Below are positions 25,098 through 33,053 of a stretch of 64,000 nt of DNA, in pieces. Within the stretch, counting starts at the first letter, position 1. Every line of letters starts with the position of its first letter. The translations under genes were made by a program, and so were the position numbers. The stretch is from Streptomyces coelicoflavus (lineage in GTDB: Bacteria > Actinomycetota > Actinomycetes > Streptomycetales > Streptomycetaceae). The stretch spans positions 248,001-312,000 of the forward strand of contig NZ_BEWB01000009.1 of assembly GCF_003112555.1 (NCBI RefSeq), in the 5' to 3' direction. Under the pieces are notes generated by a model, which did no database searches, had not been told where the DNA came from, and was given only the letters and a program-made list of their open reading frames with translations.

Positions 25098-25278
25098 GAA
25101 CTCCACTCTCAGAGGTCGCGTGCGGGCGGCCCGGGCGGACGGCTGCCGCCGCGGTCTTCACCGCGGGTCACGCGGTGGACCGTTCGAGCCTTGAACAGGC
25201 TACCTTCCCCCGAACGGCCCACCCCGGTCTTCCCGCGTGTGTCGGTTTGCTCACACGCGACTCCCCTACCAGGAGCGG

Positions 25279-27003
25279 TCAGTCACGCCAAGTGTCATTG
25301 AGGGCAGTCCCGGTGTCGCTGACGGTGGCCGTGCGGTTGGCGCCGCTCTCCCAGGTCACGTTGCCCGACGCGTCCTTGCGGAGGTACTTGTACTCGAAGG
25401 AGGTGCCCTCCGGGAGTTCCACGTCCCGCTTCCACACCGGGTAGGCGGCCGGGTCGAGTTCGAGGGCGCCGGCCGGGTTCCAGTTGCCGAGCTCGGGCCG
25501 GTTTCCGGTCACGTAGATGTTCTGGCCCCAGCTGGTGGTGGCGTCGACCGCGAAGGACACGCCGGAGGACACCGGGTCGGGGTCGCCGGGATCCCCTCCG
25601 CCGTCGCACGTGCGGGCGCCCACGTGTAGGGCCACGGCCGTGTTGGCGCCCAGGGTGGCGGTGAACCGGCCTGCCCCGTCGACCGTGACACCCTTGCCCG
25701 ACTGGACGTCGCAGTAGTCCCCCGCGGGCAGCGACGTCTGGAACGTACGGGTCAGTGAGGTGCCCTCGTGGTTGATGGCGACGTACGCCTTTGATCCGCG
25801 TCCGAAGGCGATCCGGTCGCCGCCGTTGTCCCACCAGTCGGTCACGGCCTGGCCGCGCGCGGTGTTGCGGAACGCCACCATGGAGGAGATCTCGCGCCAG
25901 GCGTGCTGGCACTTCCAGCCGTCGCTGTAACAGGCGTTCACCTGACCGCCGTTGGGCGGCCCGGCGTCGTGGTCGGTGAACTCGTACCCGGAGTGGACGT
26001 CGGGACTGCCGTACGGCCAGGCCAGCATGAACACGTGCGCCAGGGTGTAGTTGGCGCCGTCCTTGTAGGTGAGCGTCTCGCCGTTGCGCTCGGTGTCGTG
26101 GTTGGTGACGAAGACGGCGGCCTGGTCCGAGGGCAGGTAGCCCCATGCCTCGCCGAAGTTCTTCAGGTAGGCGAGGTTCTCGTTGTTGAAGACGCGCTTG
26201 AGGTCGCGTGCGTAGCGGAACTCCTGCACGTCGCCGCTGCCGAGGTACTCGGCCGGGGAGACGGCCTCGCCGGCGCCGTAGATCGCCTCGTGCTTCCAGT
26301 ACACGTTCGGGTTGGTGAGCCGGGACTTGATGTTGGCGAGGTCGGCGGCGGCCATGTGCTTGGCCGCGTCGATGCGGAAGCCGTCGACGCCGAGGGAGAG
26401 CAGGTCGTTGAGGTAGCCGGCGATCTTCCCGCGTACGTAGTCCTCGCCGGTGTCCAGGTCCGCGAGGCCGACCAGCTCGCACTCCTGGACGTTGAAGCGG
26501 TCGCCGTAGTTGTTGATCTGCGAGGTGCAGTTGTCGAGGTCGCTCGACGAGTAGATGCCGGGGTAGTCGTACTTGGTGTACGACGAGCCGCCGGTGCCGG
26601 TGCCGTTGCCGGCCGACATGTGGTTGATGACCGAGTCGGCGACGACCTTCACTCCGGCCGCGTGACATGCGTCGACCATGCTCTTGAACTGGGCGCGGTC
26701 ACCGAGGCGTCCCGCGATCCTGTAGCTCACCGGCTGGTACGAGGTCCACCACTGTCCGCCCTGGATGTGCTCCTGGGGCGGCGAGACCTGGACGAAGCCG
26801 TAGCCGGCCGGTCCGAGGACGTCGGTGCAGGCCTGGGCGACGGAGGTGAACTTCCACTCGAACATCACCGCGGTGACGTCCTCGTCCCCGGGTGGGGACG
26901 CCTGGGCCGGCGCCGCGGTGGCCAGGAGGCTGCCGGCCACGCCGGCGGTGAGGGCGAGCGCGGTGGCGGTGACTCTTCGCGCTGTACTGGTGTTCCCGTG
27001 CAT
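25279..27003 (-). CDS. Secreted alpha-amylase, GH13 with C-terminal CBM20
   Basis: A 574-residue enzyme. It has a signal peptide (TATALALTAGVAGSLLATAA, cleavage near PAQAS), a GH13 barrel from residue 38, and a starch-binding CBM20 module from about 480 to the end (SWGQNIYVTGNRPELGNWNP). Catalytic residues: Asp in GVDGFRIDAAKH (about 208), Glu in YWKHEAIYG (about 236), Asp in VTNHDTERN (about 303). Length and order match actinobacterial endo-amylases. The ATG at 27003 follows GGGAG. It is divergent from the second amylolytic gene, with TGCAA-N4-TTGC-type sites between, suggesting maltose/glucose control. Confidence 0.93.
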   Translation of the reverse strand: MHGNTSTARRVTATALALTAGVAGSLLATAAPAQASPPGDEDVTAVMFEWKFTSVAQACTDVLGPAGYGFVQVSPPQEHIQGGQWWTSYQPVSYRIAGRLGDRAQFKSMVDACHAAGVKVVADSVINHMSAGNGTGTGGSSYTKYDYPGIYSSSDLDNCTSQINNYGDRFNVQECELVGLADLDTGEDYVRGKIAGYLNDLLSLGVDGFRIDAAKHMAAADLANIKSRLTNPNVYWKHEAIYGAGEAVSPAEYLGSGDVQEFRYARDLKRVFNNENLAYLKNFGEAWGYLPSDQAAVFVTNHDTERNGETLTYKDGANYTLAHVFMLAWPYGSPDVHSGYEFTDHDAGPPNGGQVNACYSDGWKCQHAWREISSMVAFRNTARGQAVTDWWDNGGDRIAFGRGSKAYVAINHEGTSLTRTFQTSLPAGDYCDVQSGKGVTVDGAGRFTATLGANTAVALHVGARTCDGGGDPGDPDPVSSGVSFAVDATTSWGQNIYVTGNRPELGNWNPAGALELDPAAYPVWKRDVELPEGTSFEYKYLRKDASGNVTWESGANRTATVSDTGTALNDTWRD

Positions 27004-27083
27004 GGAGTCTCCCGTGTGAGGGGGCGGGTGTCTCGGGGGGGGGGGCATGGTGCGGACGGGTGCCCGGGGAGTCGGCACCCGCT

Positions 27084-27120
27084 TGCAATGCGTTGCAGCA
27101 GAAGCCTGCAAGGGGTTGCG
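27084..27120. promoter_or_regulatory. Two TGCAA-N4-TTGC dyads, putative amylase operator
   Basis: TGCAATGCGTTGCA (27084-27097, perfect dyad) and TGCAAGGGGTTGCG (27107-27120, one end mismatch), 23 bp centre to centre, lie about 80-115 bp upstream of the amylase start. CTTGCAG/TTGCAA-type repeats in Streptomyces amylase promoters are linked to MalR/Reg1 (LacI-family) control. The spacing of two helical turns suggests cooperative binding. Confidence 0.6.
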
Positions 27121-27169
27121 GTCGTGACCGTAAGGGCGGGGTTCAACGAAGGTCAACCCTTCCCGCACC

Positions 27170-27254
27170 ACGGAAAGTTGAAGCACGACCTCTTTACGAA
27201 GCCGCCGCGTACGGGTAGCTTCCGGCTGCGTAAGAGCTTTGTGCAACTTTCCGT
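27170..27254. repeat. Long imperfect inverted repeat in the amylase intergenic region
   Basis: Outer arms ACGGAAAGTTG (27170-27180) and CAACTTTCCGT (27244-27254) match perfectly. Inside them TCTTTACG (27191-27198) pairs with CGTAAGAG (27229-27236) bar one bulge, and AGCCG with CGGCT. The whole 85 bp is a near-palindrome lying 66 bp before the forward GH13 start. It may be a double operator or an RNA leader structure. Confidence 0.65.
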
Positions 27255-27320
27255 TCTCTCTTTCAAGGCTTGGGTGTTCGACCTCCCGCGGCCACGCCGC
27301 CCGCCTCCCTGGAGACACGT

Positions 27321-30300
27321 ATGAGACGCACGAGACGCAGTCGCACGCGGTTGCCCGGACGGCTGTCGGCCTCGGTCCTCGCCGCCGGTGCCGTCCTCGC
27401 GGTGGTGCCCACCGCACCACCCGCGCCCTCGCCCACTCCCGTCCCCGCCGCTGCCACGGCCGACCACACGGCGACCGTCTTCTACTACACGAAGACGAAG
27501 AACTGGGACCGGTACCACCTGCACTACGCGCCCGACGGCGGCCCCTGGACCGAGGTCCCCGGCGTGGCGATGGAGAGCGCGTGCACCGACTGGGTGAAGA
27601 AGACGGTCTCCCTGGGCAGCGCCGAGGGGTTGCAGGCCACCTTCAACAACGGCTCGGGCACCTGGGACAACAACGCGGGCAGGAACTACGCCCTCGGCAC
27701 CGGTGCCGTCACGGTCAAGGACGGAGTGATCGCGCACTCCGACCCCTGCGGCGGTGACACGGACCCCGGTCCCGCGCCGGGGGACGGCAACCTGGCCACC
27801 GTCTACTACTCCACCCGAACCCTCGGCTGGGCCACCGCCAACATCCACTACCAGCCCTCGGGTGGCTCCTGGACCACCGTGCCGGGCGTCGGCATGCGGG
27901 CCGCGTGCGCCGGCTGGTGGAAGAAGGACGTCGACCTGGGCACGGCCGGCTCGATGAGGGCCGCCTTCAACAACGGCAACGGAGTGTGGGACAACAACAA
28001 GGGCGCCGACTACACCCTGCCCGCCGGCGTCACCACCGTCGCCGACAACACGGTCACCGCCGACGCCGACGACCCGTGCGCCGAGGAAGCGCCCGACACG
28101 CAGGCGCCGACCGCGCCCGCCGGGGTGGAGGCACAGGCCGACGGTGTGTCCGTCGTACTGACATGGGAGCCGTCCACCGACGACACGGGCGTCACCCGGT
28201 ACCAGGTGACCCGGGGCGGCGGCACCGGGGGCGAGGTCGTGAGCGACGTCGGCTCCACCGTCTTCTCCGACACCGGCCTCGAGGAGAGGACCACCTACAC
28301 CTACACCGTCAGGGCGGTGGACGCGGCGGGCAACGTCTCCGCGGCCTCGGCCGCAGCGATCGCCACCACCGGCACAAAGCCGGCGACGCCCGCCGCGGGC
28401 AAGCCACTGGCCACCGACCCACGAAAGGACCCGATCTACTTCGTCCTCACCGCCCGTTTCAACGACGGCGACGCCACCAACAACCGCGGCGGCAGCCAGC
28501 ACGAGAAGTCGGGCAACGCGGCGAACGACGACCCCATGTTCCGGGGCGACTTCAAGGGCCTGGTGAACAAGCTCGACTACATCAAGGGCCTCGGCTTCTC
28601 CGCCGTGTGGATCACCCCCGTGGTCCTCAACCGCTCGGACTACGACTACCACGGCTACCACGGCTACGACTTCTACAAGGTCGACCCGCGCCTGGAGTCC
28701 TCGGGAGCCTCCTACCAGGACCTCATCAACGCCGCCCACGCCAAGGGCATGAAGATCTACCAGGACGTCGTCTACAACCACTCCTCCCGCTGGGGTGCCA
28801 AGGGCCTGTTCACCCCGACCGTCTACGGGGTGCGCGACTCCCAGTGGAGCTGGTACTACGACGAGAAGCAGCCCGGGTTCGAGTACGACGGCCTGACCGT
28901 CGAACCCAAGAGCGGCAAGTCGTACTACAACGGCGACCTGTGGTCCACCGCCGAGCCGACCGGCAACACCTGCGTGAACTGGGGCAGACCCACCGGCGCC
29001 AAGAGCCCCGAGGGCTACACCCTCTACAACTGCCAGTGGCCGAGCCCGACGTCCGGCATGTTCCCCAAGGCGCTCTACCACAACTGCTGGATCGGCAACT
29101 GGGAGGGCGAGGACTCCCGTTCCTGCTGGCTGCACGAGGACCTCGCCGACTTCAACACCGAGAACCCGCAGGTGCAGAACTACCTCATCGGCGCCTACAA
29201 CAAGTACATCGACATGGGCGTCGACGGCTTCCGCGTCGACACGGCCGTGCACATCCCGCGCACGACCTGGAACCGCCGTTTCCTGCCCGCGATCGAGGAA
29301 CGCGTGACCCAGCAGCACGGCGCCGAGGCCGCGAAGAACTTCTTCGTCTTCGGCGAGGTCGCCGCCTTCGTCAACGACAAGTGGAACCGCGGCTCGGTCA
29401 ACCACTCGGCGCAGTTCTACACGTGGAAGGAGCGCAAGGAGTACAGCGCCGACGACGCGAAGGCGGCCCTAGAGATGTACGAGTACGAGCAGCAGCAGGG
29501 CACGGGCAACCAGCCCACGTCGGCCAACGCCTTCCTGGAGGGCAACAGCTACCACGCCCCCGACCACAGCCGCTTCTCCGGCATGAACGTCATCGACATG
29601 CGCATGCACATGAACTTCGGTGACGCGAGCAACGCCTTCCACAACGGCAAGGACTCCGACGACAGCTACAACGACGCCACGTACAACGTCGTCTACGTCG
29701 ACAGCCACGACTACGGCCCGAACAAGAGCAGCGAGCGCTACACGGGCGGCACCGACGCCTGGGCCGAGAACATGTCCCTGATGTGGACCTTCCGCGGCAT
29801 CCCGACCCTCTACTACGGCTCGGAGATCGAGTTCCAAAAGGGCAAGAAGATCGACTGCGGCCCCTCCTGCCCCCTCGCGACGACGGGCCGCGCCTACTAC
29901 GGCGACCATCTCGCAGGTGACATCAAGGTGTCCGGCTTCTCCCGGGTGGAGTCGGCCTCCGGCGCCATCGCCACGACGCTGGAGCAGCCCCTGGTCAAGC
30001 ACGTACAGCGGCTCAACCAGATCCGCCGGGCCGTCCCCGCCCTCCAGATGGGCCAGTACTCCACGGAGGGCATCACCGGCGACATGGCCTTCAAGCGCCG
30101 CTACACCGACGGCGGTACGGACAGCTTCGCCCTCGTCACCGTCTCGGGCGGCGCCACCTACGGCGGCATCCCCAACGGCACCTACCGGGACGCGGTCACC
30201 GGAGACACCAGGACCGTCACCGACGGCCGGCTCACCGTCGCCGCGCCGGGCAAGGGCAACCTGCGGGTGTATGTCCTGAACGGTGCCGGGAAGATCGGGG

Positions 30301-30323
30301 CGGACGGACCGTACCTGAAGTAG
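27321..30323 (+). CDS. Secreted GH13 amylolytic enzyme with two CBM25-like modules and FnIII
   Basis: A 1000-residue exported enzyme. An Arg-rich signal peptide (RLSASVLAAGAVLAVVPTAP) is followed by two tandem starch-binding modules, about residues 46-145 (ATVFYYTKTKNWDRYHLHY) and 156-248 (ATVYYSTRTLGWATANIHY), each with the FNNGxGxWDNN motif. Next come an FnIII domain, about 259-350 (APTAPAGVEAQADGVSVVL), and a GH13 catalytic domain from 370. Catalytic residues: Asp in GVDGFRVDTAVH, Glu in FVFGEVAAF, Asp in VDSHDYGPN. ATG 27321 has GGAG six bases upstream; the longer frame is rejected. Product specificity (maltooligosaccharide-forming or pullulanase-like) cannot be told. Confidence 0.88.
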   Translation: MRRTRRSRTRLPGRLSASVLAAGAVLAVVPTAPPAPSPTPVPAAATADHTATVFYYTKTKNWDRYHLHYAPDGGPWTEVPGVAMESACTDWVKKTVSLGSAEGLQATFNNGSGTWDNNAGRNYALGTGAVTVKDGVIAHSDPCGGDTDPGPAPGDGNLATVYYSTRTLGWATANIHYQPSGGSWTTVPGVGMRAACAGWWKKDVDLGTAGSMRAAFNNGNGVWDNNKGADYTLPAGVTTVADNTVTADADDPCAEEAPDTQAPTAPAGVEAQADGVSVVLTWEPSTDDTGVTRYQVTRGGGTGGEVVSDVGSTVFSDTGLEERTTYTYTVRAVDAAGNVSAASAAAIATTGTKPATPAAGKPLATDPRKDPIYFVLTARFNDGDATNNRGGSQHEKSGNAANDDPMFRGDFKGLVNKLDYIKGLGFSAVWITPVVLNRSDYDYHGYHGYDFYKVDPRLESSGASYQDLINAAHAKGMKIYQDVVYNHSSRWGAKGLFTPTVYGVRDSQWSWYYDEKQPGFEYDGLTVEPKSGKSYYNGDLWSTAEPTGNTCVNWGRPTGAKSPEGYTLYNCQWPSPTSGMFPKALYHNCWIGNWEGEDSRSCWLHEDLADFNTENPQVQNYLIGAYNKYIDMGVDGFRVDTAVHIPRTTWNRRFLPAIEERVTQQHGAEAAKNFFVFGEVAAFVNDKWNRGSVNHSAQFYTWKERKEYSADDAKAALEMYEYEQQQGTGNQPTSANAFLEGNSYHAPDHSRFSGMNVIDMRMHMNFGDASNAFHNGKDSDDSYNDATYNVVYVDSHDYGPNKSSERYTGGTDAWAENMSLMWTFRGIPTLYYGSEIEFQKGKKIDCGPSCPLATTGRAYYGDHLAGDIKVSGFSRVESASGAIATTLEQPLVKHVQRLNQIRRAVPALQMGQYSTEGITGDMAFKRRYTDGGTDSFALVTVSGGATYGGIPNGTYRDAVTGDTRTVTDGRLTVAAPGKGNLRVYVLNGAGKIGADGPYLK

Positions 30324-30340
30324 GCGGGCGGAAGGCGCCG

Positions 30341-30380
30341 ACGTGTGGGGCCGACGGGGATCACCGTCGGCCCCACACGT
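30341..30380. terminator. Bidirectional 17-bp perfect stem terminator
   Basis: Arms ACGTGTGGGGCCGACGG (30341-30357) and CCGTCGGCCCCACACGT (30364-30380) with a six-base loop lie between the convergent GH13 and drmC genes. A very stable hairpin, lacking a T-run. Confidence 0.85.
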
Positions 30381-30396
30381 CACGCTGCACGGTCAC

Positions 30397-31161
30397 TCAT
30401 GGCCGCAACGGCTTCAGCTCGCCCAGACGTTGCAGTTCGACGATGTGTTCGGCCGCCCGGCGTGGCGCTTCGCCCCCGTTCACCAGCACGCCCGCCTCGA
30501 TGTTGCGGTGGACTGCGGACTCGGTCAGATTGGCGCTGCCCAGGAACAGCGTACGGCGGTCGGCCACCGCGAGCTTGGCGTGCTGGCGCGAGTGAGGGTG
30601 GCCGTCCGGGTTACGGGCCCAGTGCCAAATGCTCAGTCCGGGAACGGACGCGAACGCCTCGGCGGGTTCCCGGCCTGCGAGGAGTCCCTTCGCGCCGGAC
30701 AGCGTCTCGACCACGACGTGGATCCGCACGCCCCGTTCCGCAGCCGCCGTGAGGGCCCGTGTCAGCGCCGGATAGGGGCGGGCGGCGTAGGTCATGGCCA
30801 GCAGTTCGTCATGGGCCGCGTCGATGACGTCGACCAGCACCTGGGCGGTCGCCCGCACCGGTACGCCCGGCGTGGAGGGGCCGCTCCACACGGTGCGGAC
30901 CCGCACCCTGTCCCGGGCACGCAGCATGGCCGCCACGTAGCCCCGCACGTAGGCGGCCGCCTCGGTGAGCGGCACCGAGTCTCCCTCCAGCGCGTCGTAC
31001 AACTGCGCCACGGCCTCGGCGGCCCTCGGTGCGGCGAGTTCGGCCAGGGCCCGTTCCTTGCGGACTCGCCGGGCGAGCAGCCCGGCGAGGTCCTTGCTCC
31101 GGGACAGGCCGAGGACGGTGACGGCGGACTCCGCGGCGGCCTCGAACTCGCGCCGGCTCAC
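30397..31161 (-). CDS. drmC: DISARM protein DrmC, phospholipase D-like
   Basis: A 254-residue PLD-superfamily protein with one clear HKD motif, SRQHAKLAVADRRTLFLGSA followed by NLTESAVHRNIEAGVLV. The N-terminus is helical (LAGLLARRVRKERALAELAA). In the DISARM antiphage system drmC encodes a PLD-like protein that is dispensable in the tested system. Its ATG overlaps the drmB stop (ATGA), and the drmA-drmB-drmC order is the DISARM core. No second HKD is seen, so it probably acts as a dimer. Confidence 0.88.
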   Translation of the reverse strand: MSRREFEAAAESAVTVLGLSRSKDLAGLLARRVRKERALAELAAPRAAEAVAQLYDALEGDSVPLTEAAAYVRGYVAAMLRARDRVRVRTVWSGPSTPGVPVRATAQVLVDVIDAAHDELLAMTYAARPYPALTRALTAAAERGVRIHVVVETLSGAKGLLAGREPAEAFASVPGLSIWHWARNPDGHPHSRQHAKLAVADRRTLFLGSANLTESAVHRNIEAGVLVNGGEAPRRAAEHIVELQRLGELKPLRP

Positions 31162-33053
31162 GGCAGCAGGCCGACCGGTGTCAGTATCTGCTCCTTGTCC
31201 CCGGACAGGGGGACGAGGAAACGGCGGTCGAGGAACCGGTTGGCACGCTCGCAGGTGGTTTCGGAGACGAAGAGGCAGACGTGGCAGGCCGCCCCGTGGA
31301 GGTAGTCGCCCGGGTCGTGGGGCAGGCGTTCCGAGCAGAGCGGGTCGGCGGAACAGTGCCCGGCGTCAGCCAGGGCCCGGCGGACGATTCGGCCGAACTC
31401 GCGTTCCTCGGCCAGGGAGACCAGACCACCGAGGGTGCCCTCCGAGTCCGGGACGGAGGTGTAGATAAGGATCCCCGTCCGCGGGTTCTGTTCGTCTCCG
31501 GCGTAGATCCGTTCGGCCAGGGAGGCCGAGCTGTAGCCGCATTCGAGGGCGATGGTGCGGATCAGCAGGTGGGAAAGGGTGTGCAGGGCGATGTAGCGAG
31601 CGCCGGGCCAACCGTGGAAGGGGTCGAAGTCACTTGTCTTGCGGTCCGACTTCCGGTTGGTGCGAAACCGGCCGTAGGCCTCCCGGTGCGCCTCCATCTG
31701 CGGCGACTTCTCCATGTGCGCCGCCCACTCGGCCATGAGGTCGTCCCGCACCCGCAGGAAGATCCCCTCCCCGCGGACTTCGCTGGCCGGTACCCAGTTC
31801 TGCGTGCCCCGCGACAGGTCGACGCGGGTGGCGATCTCCGGTGACTCGGGATCGGGGGCGTCGAGCCGGGTGAAGCCGATCAGGGCGCGCGCCTCGCGCA
31901 GCCGCTCGACCTGGCGGACGTCCGAGAAGAGATCGCCCAGCGGGGCCTGGACGGAGACGGGCCTGAGGGCGAAGTCGTCGCTGGGCGGGGGAACCGGACC
32001 GGACAGGGCGTCCCACTCGGGACGGAAGAGGTCGGCCTGAATGTCGGGGGCGGAAGGGGCCGGTCCCTCGGTCCCCTGCTTGCGGGCCGCGACCGCCGCG
32101 AAGACGGCGTCGGCGTCGAACTCCTTGAGGAATCCGAACTGGGGCAGCCGCGCCATGAAGGCAAGTTCGCTGCGGTCCTCCACCTTCTCGAGCTCCGGCC
32201 AGTGGTCGTCGAGCAGTTTGTCGATGTCGCCCCCTTGTCCCTTGGGCAGCGCGAGCGCGCTGAGGGTGAGCGGGAACCACTGGTTGGAGGCGCCCGCGAC
32301 CATCAGCACCGAGTTCTGGTCACAGCCGTTCGGTGCGTAGGTGCCCAGGTGAGGATGGCGGCCGCGGCAGTGAGGCAGGTGGCGGCGCCCGCGTTCGCCC
32401 ATGGCCTCGCGGATGTTGCGCTTGGCGCCGCAGGCGACGCATTCGATGGTGACGTTGGCGGCCTGGTTGCCGCCGTGGTCCTTCATGCGCAGCTTGGGCC
32501 TGGGGATCTTGCCGCAGGTCTGCCCGTGGTGGACGTACGGGGTGTACGGGAACTCGTCGAGGTGGCCTGCCGTGCACACGAGGGTGAAGCGGGCGGCCAC
32601 GGCGAGCGGGGGCTTGCCCCGCTTGCAGTCGTGGACGAACTTGGCCTCGTGGGGCGCCCGCGGGTTGGCGTTGAGGAAGGTGAACTCGTCGGAGTCGATG
32701 GCGGCGAGGATGTTGCAGGCGGTGCAGCGCAGCCACTGCGGGAACGGTGCGGCGGGCACTCCGACTCCCTGCGCGGCCCAGCCCCTGGGGTCCGTGTCCG
32801 CGCCCTCCAGCCAGGGGGCGGCGCGCAACTGCTCGATCTGTCCGCGCCCGTAGCGCTGGAGCGAGCGGTTGACGGCGGCGCGCAGCCGGGGCTCGTCGAT
32901 GTCGTAGTCGGTGGTGCCGGAGTAGCTCCAGGCGTCGAGTCCCCTGACGAGGACGGAGAAGTTGGGCAGATCGACGAGGGAGCCGACCCCGGCGGTGAAC
33001 ATGAGGTGGCTGGGGCGGACGGCGCCGACCCTGCGGTTGCTCCGAGTGGTCAT
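31158..33053 (-). CDS. drmB: DISARM protein DrmB (DUF1998)
   Basis: A 631-residue protein beginning MTTRSNRRVGAVRPSHLMFT, with the DrmB-typical GVGSLVDLPNFSVLVRGLDA. Zinc-type cysteine clusters are visible: LRCTACNIL, VCTAGHLDEFPYT, ECVACGAKRNI, and the C-terminal DUF1998 set HGAACHVCLFVSETTCERAN near residue 595. ARYIALHTLSHLLIRTIALE is the DUF1998 helix. In DISARM, DrmB forms a complex with the DrmA helicase that loads on unmodified DNA ends. The ATG at 33053 follows GGGAAGGA, and it overlaps the drmA stop (ATGA). Confidence 0.92.
   Translation of the reverse strand: MTTRSNRRVGAVRPSHLMFTAGVGSLVDLPNFSVLVRGLDAWSYSGTTDYDIDEPRLRAAVNRSLQRYGRGQIEQLRAAPWLEGADTDPRGWAAQGVGVPAAPFPQWLRCTACNILAAIDSDEFTFLNANPRAPHEAKFVHDCKRGKPPLAVAARFTLVCTAGHLDEFPYTPYVHHGQTCGKIPRPKLRMKDHGGNQAANVTIECVACGAKRNIREAMGERGRRHLPHCRGRHPHLGTYAPNGCDQNSVLMVAGASNQWFPLTLSALALPKGQGGDIDKLLDDHWPELEKVEDRSELAFMARLPQFGFLKEFDADAVFAAVAARKQGTEGPAPSAPDIQADLFRPEWDALSGPVPPPSDDFALRPVSVQAPLGDLFSDVRQVERLREARALIGFTRLDAPDPESPEIATRVDLSRGTQNWVPASEVRGEGIFLRVRDDLMAEWAAHMEKSPQMEAHREAYGRFRTNRKSDRKTSDFDPFHGWPGARYIALHTLSHLLIRTIALECGYSSASLAERIYAGDEQNPRTGILIYTSVPDSEGTLGGLVSLAEEREFGRIVRRALADAGHCSADPLCSERLPHDPGDYLHGAACHVCLFVSETTCERANRFLDRRFLVPLSGDKEQILTPVGLLP

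Noticed and set aside
25279..27420. Longer amylase start giving 713 residues
   Set aside because: It would place the signal peptide inside the protein and run through the operator region; ATG 27003 has a good ribosome site.
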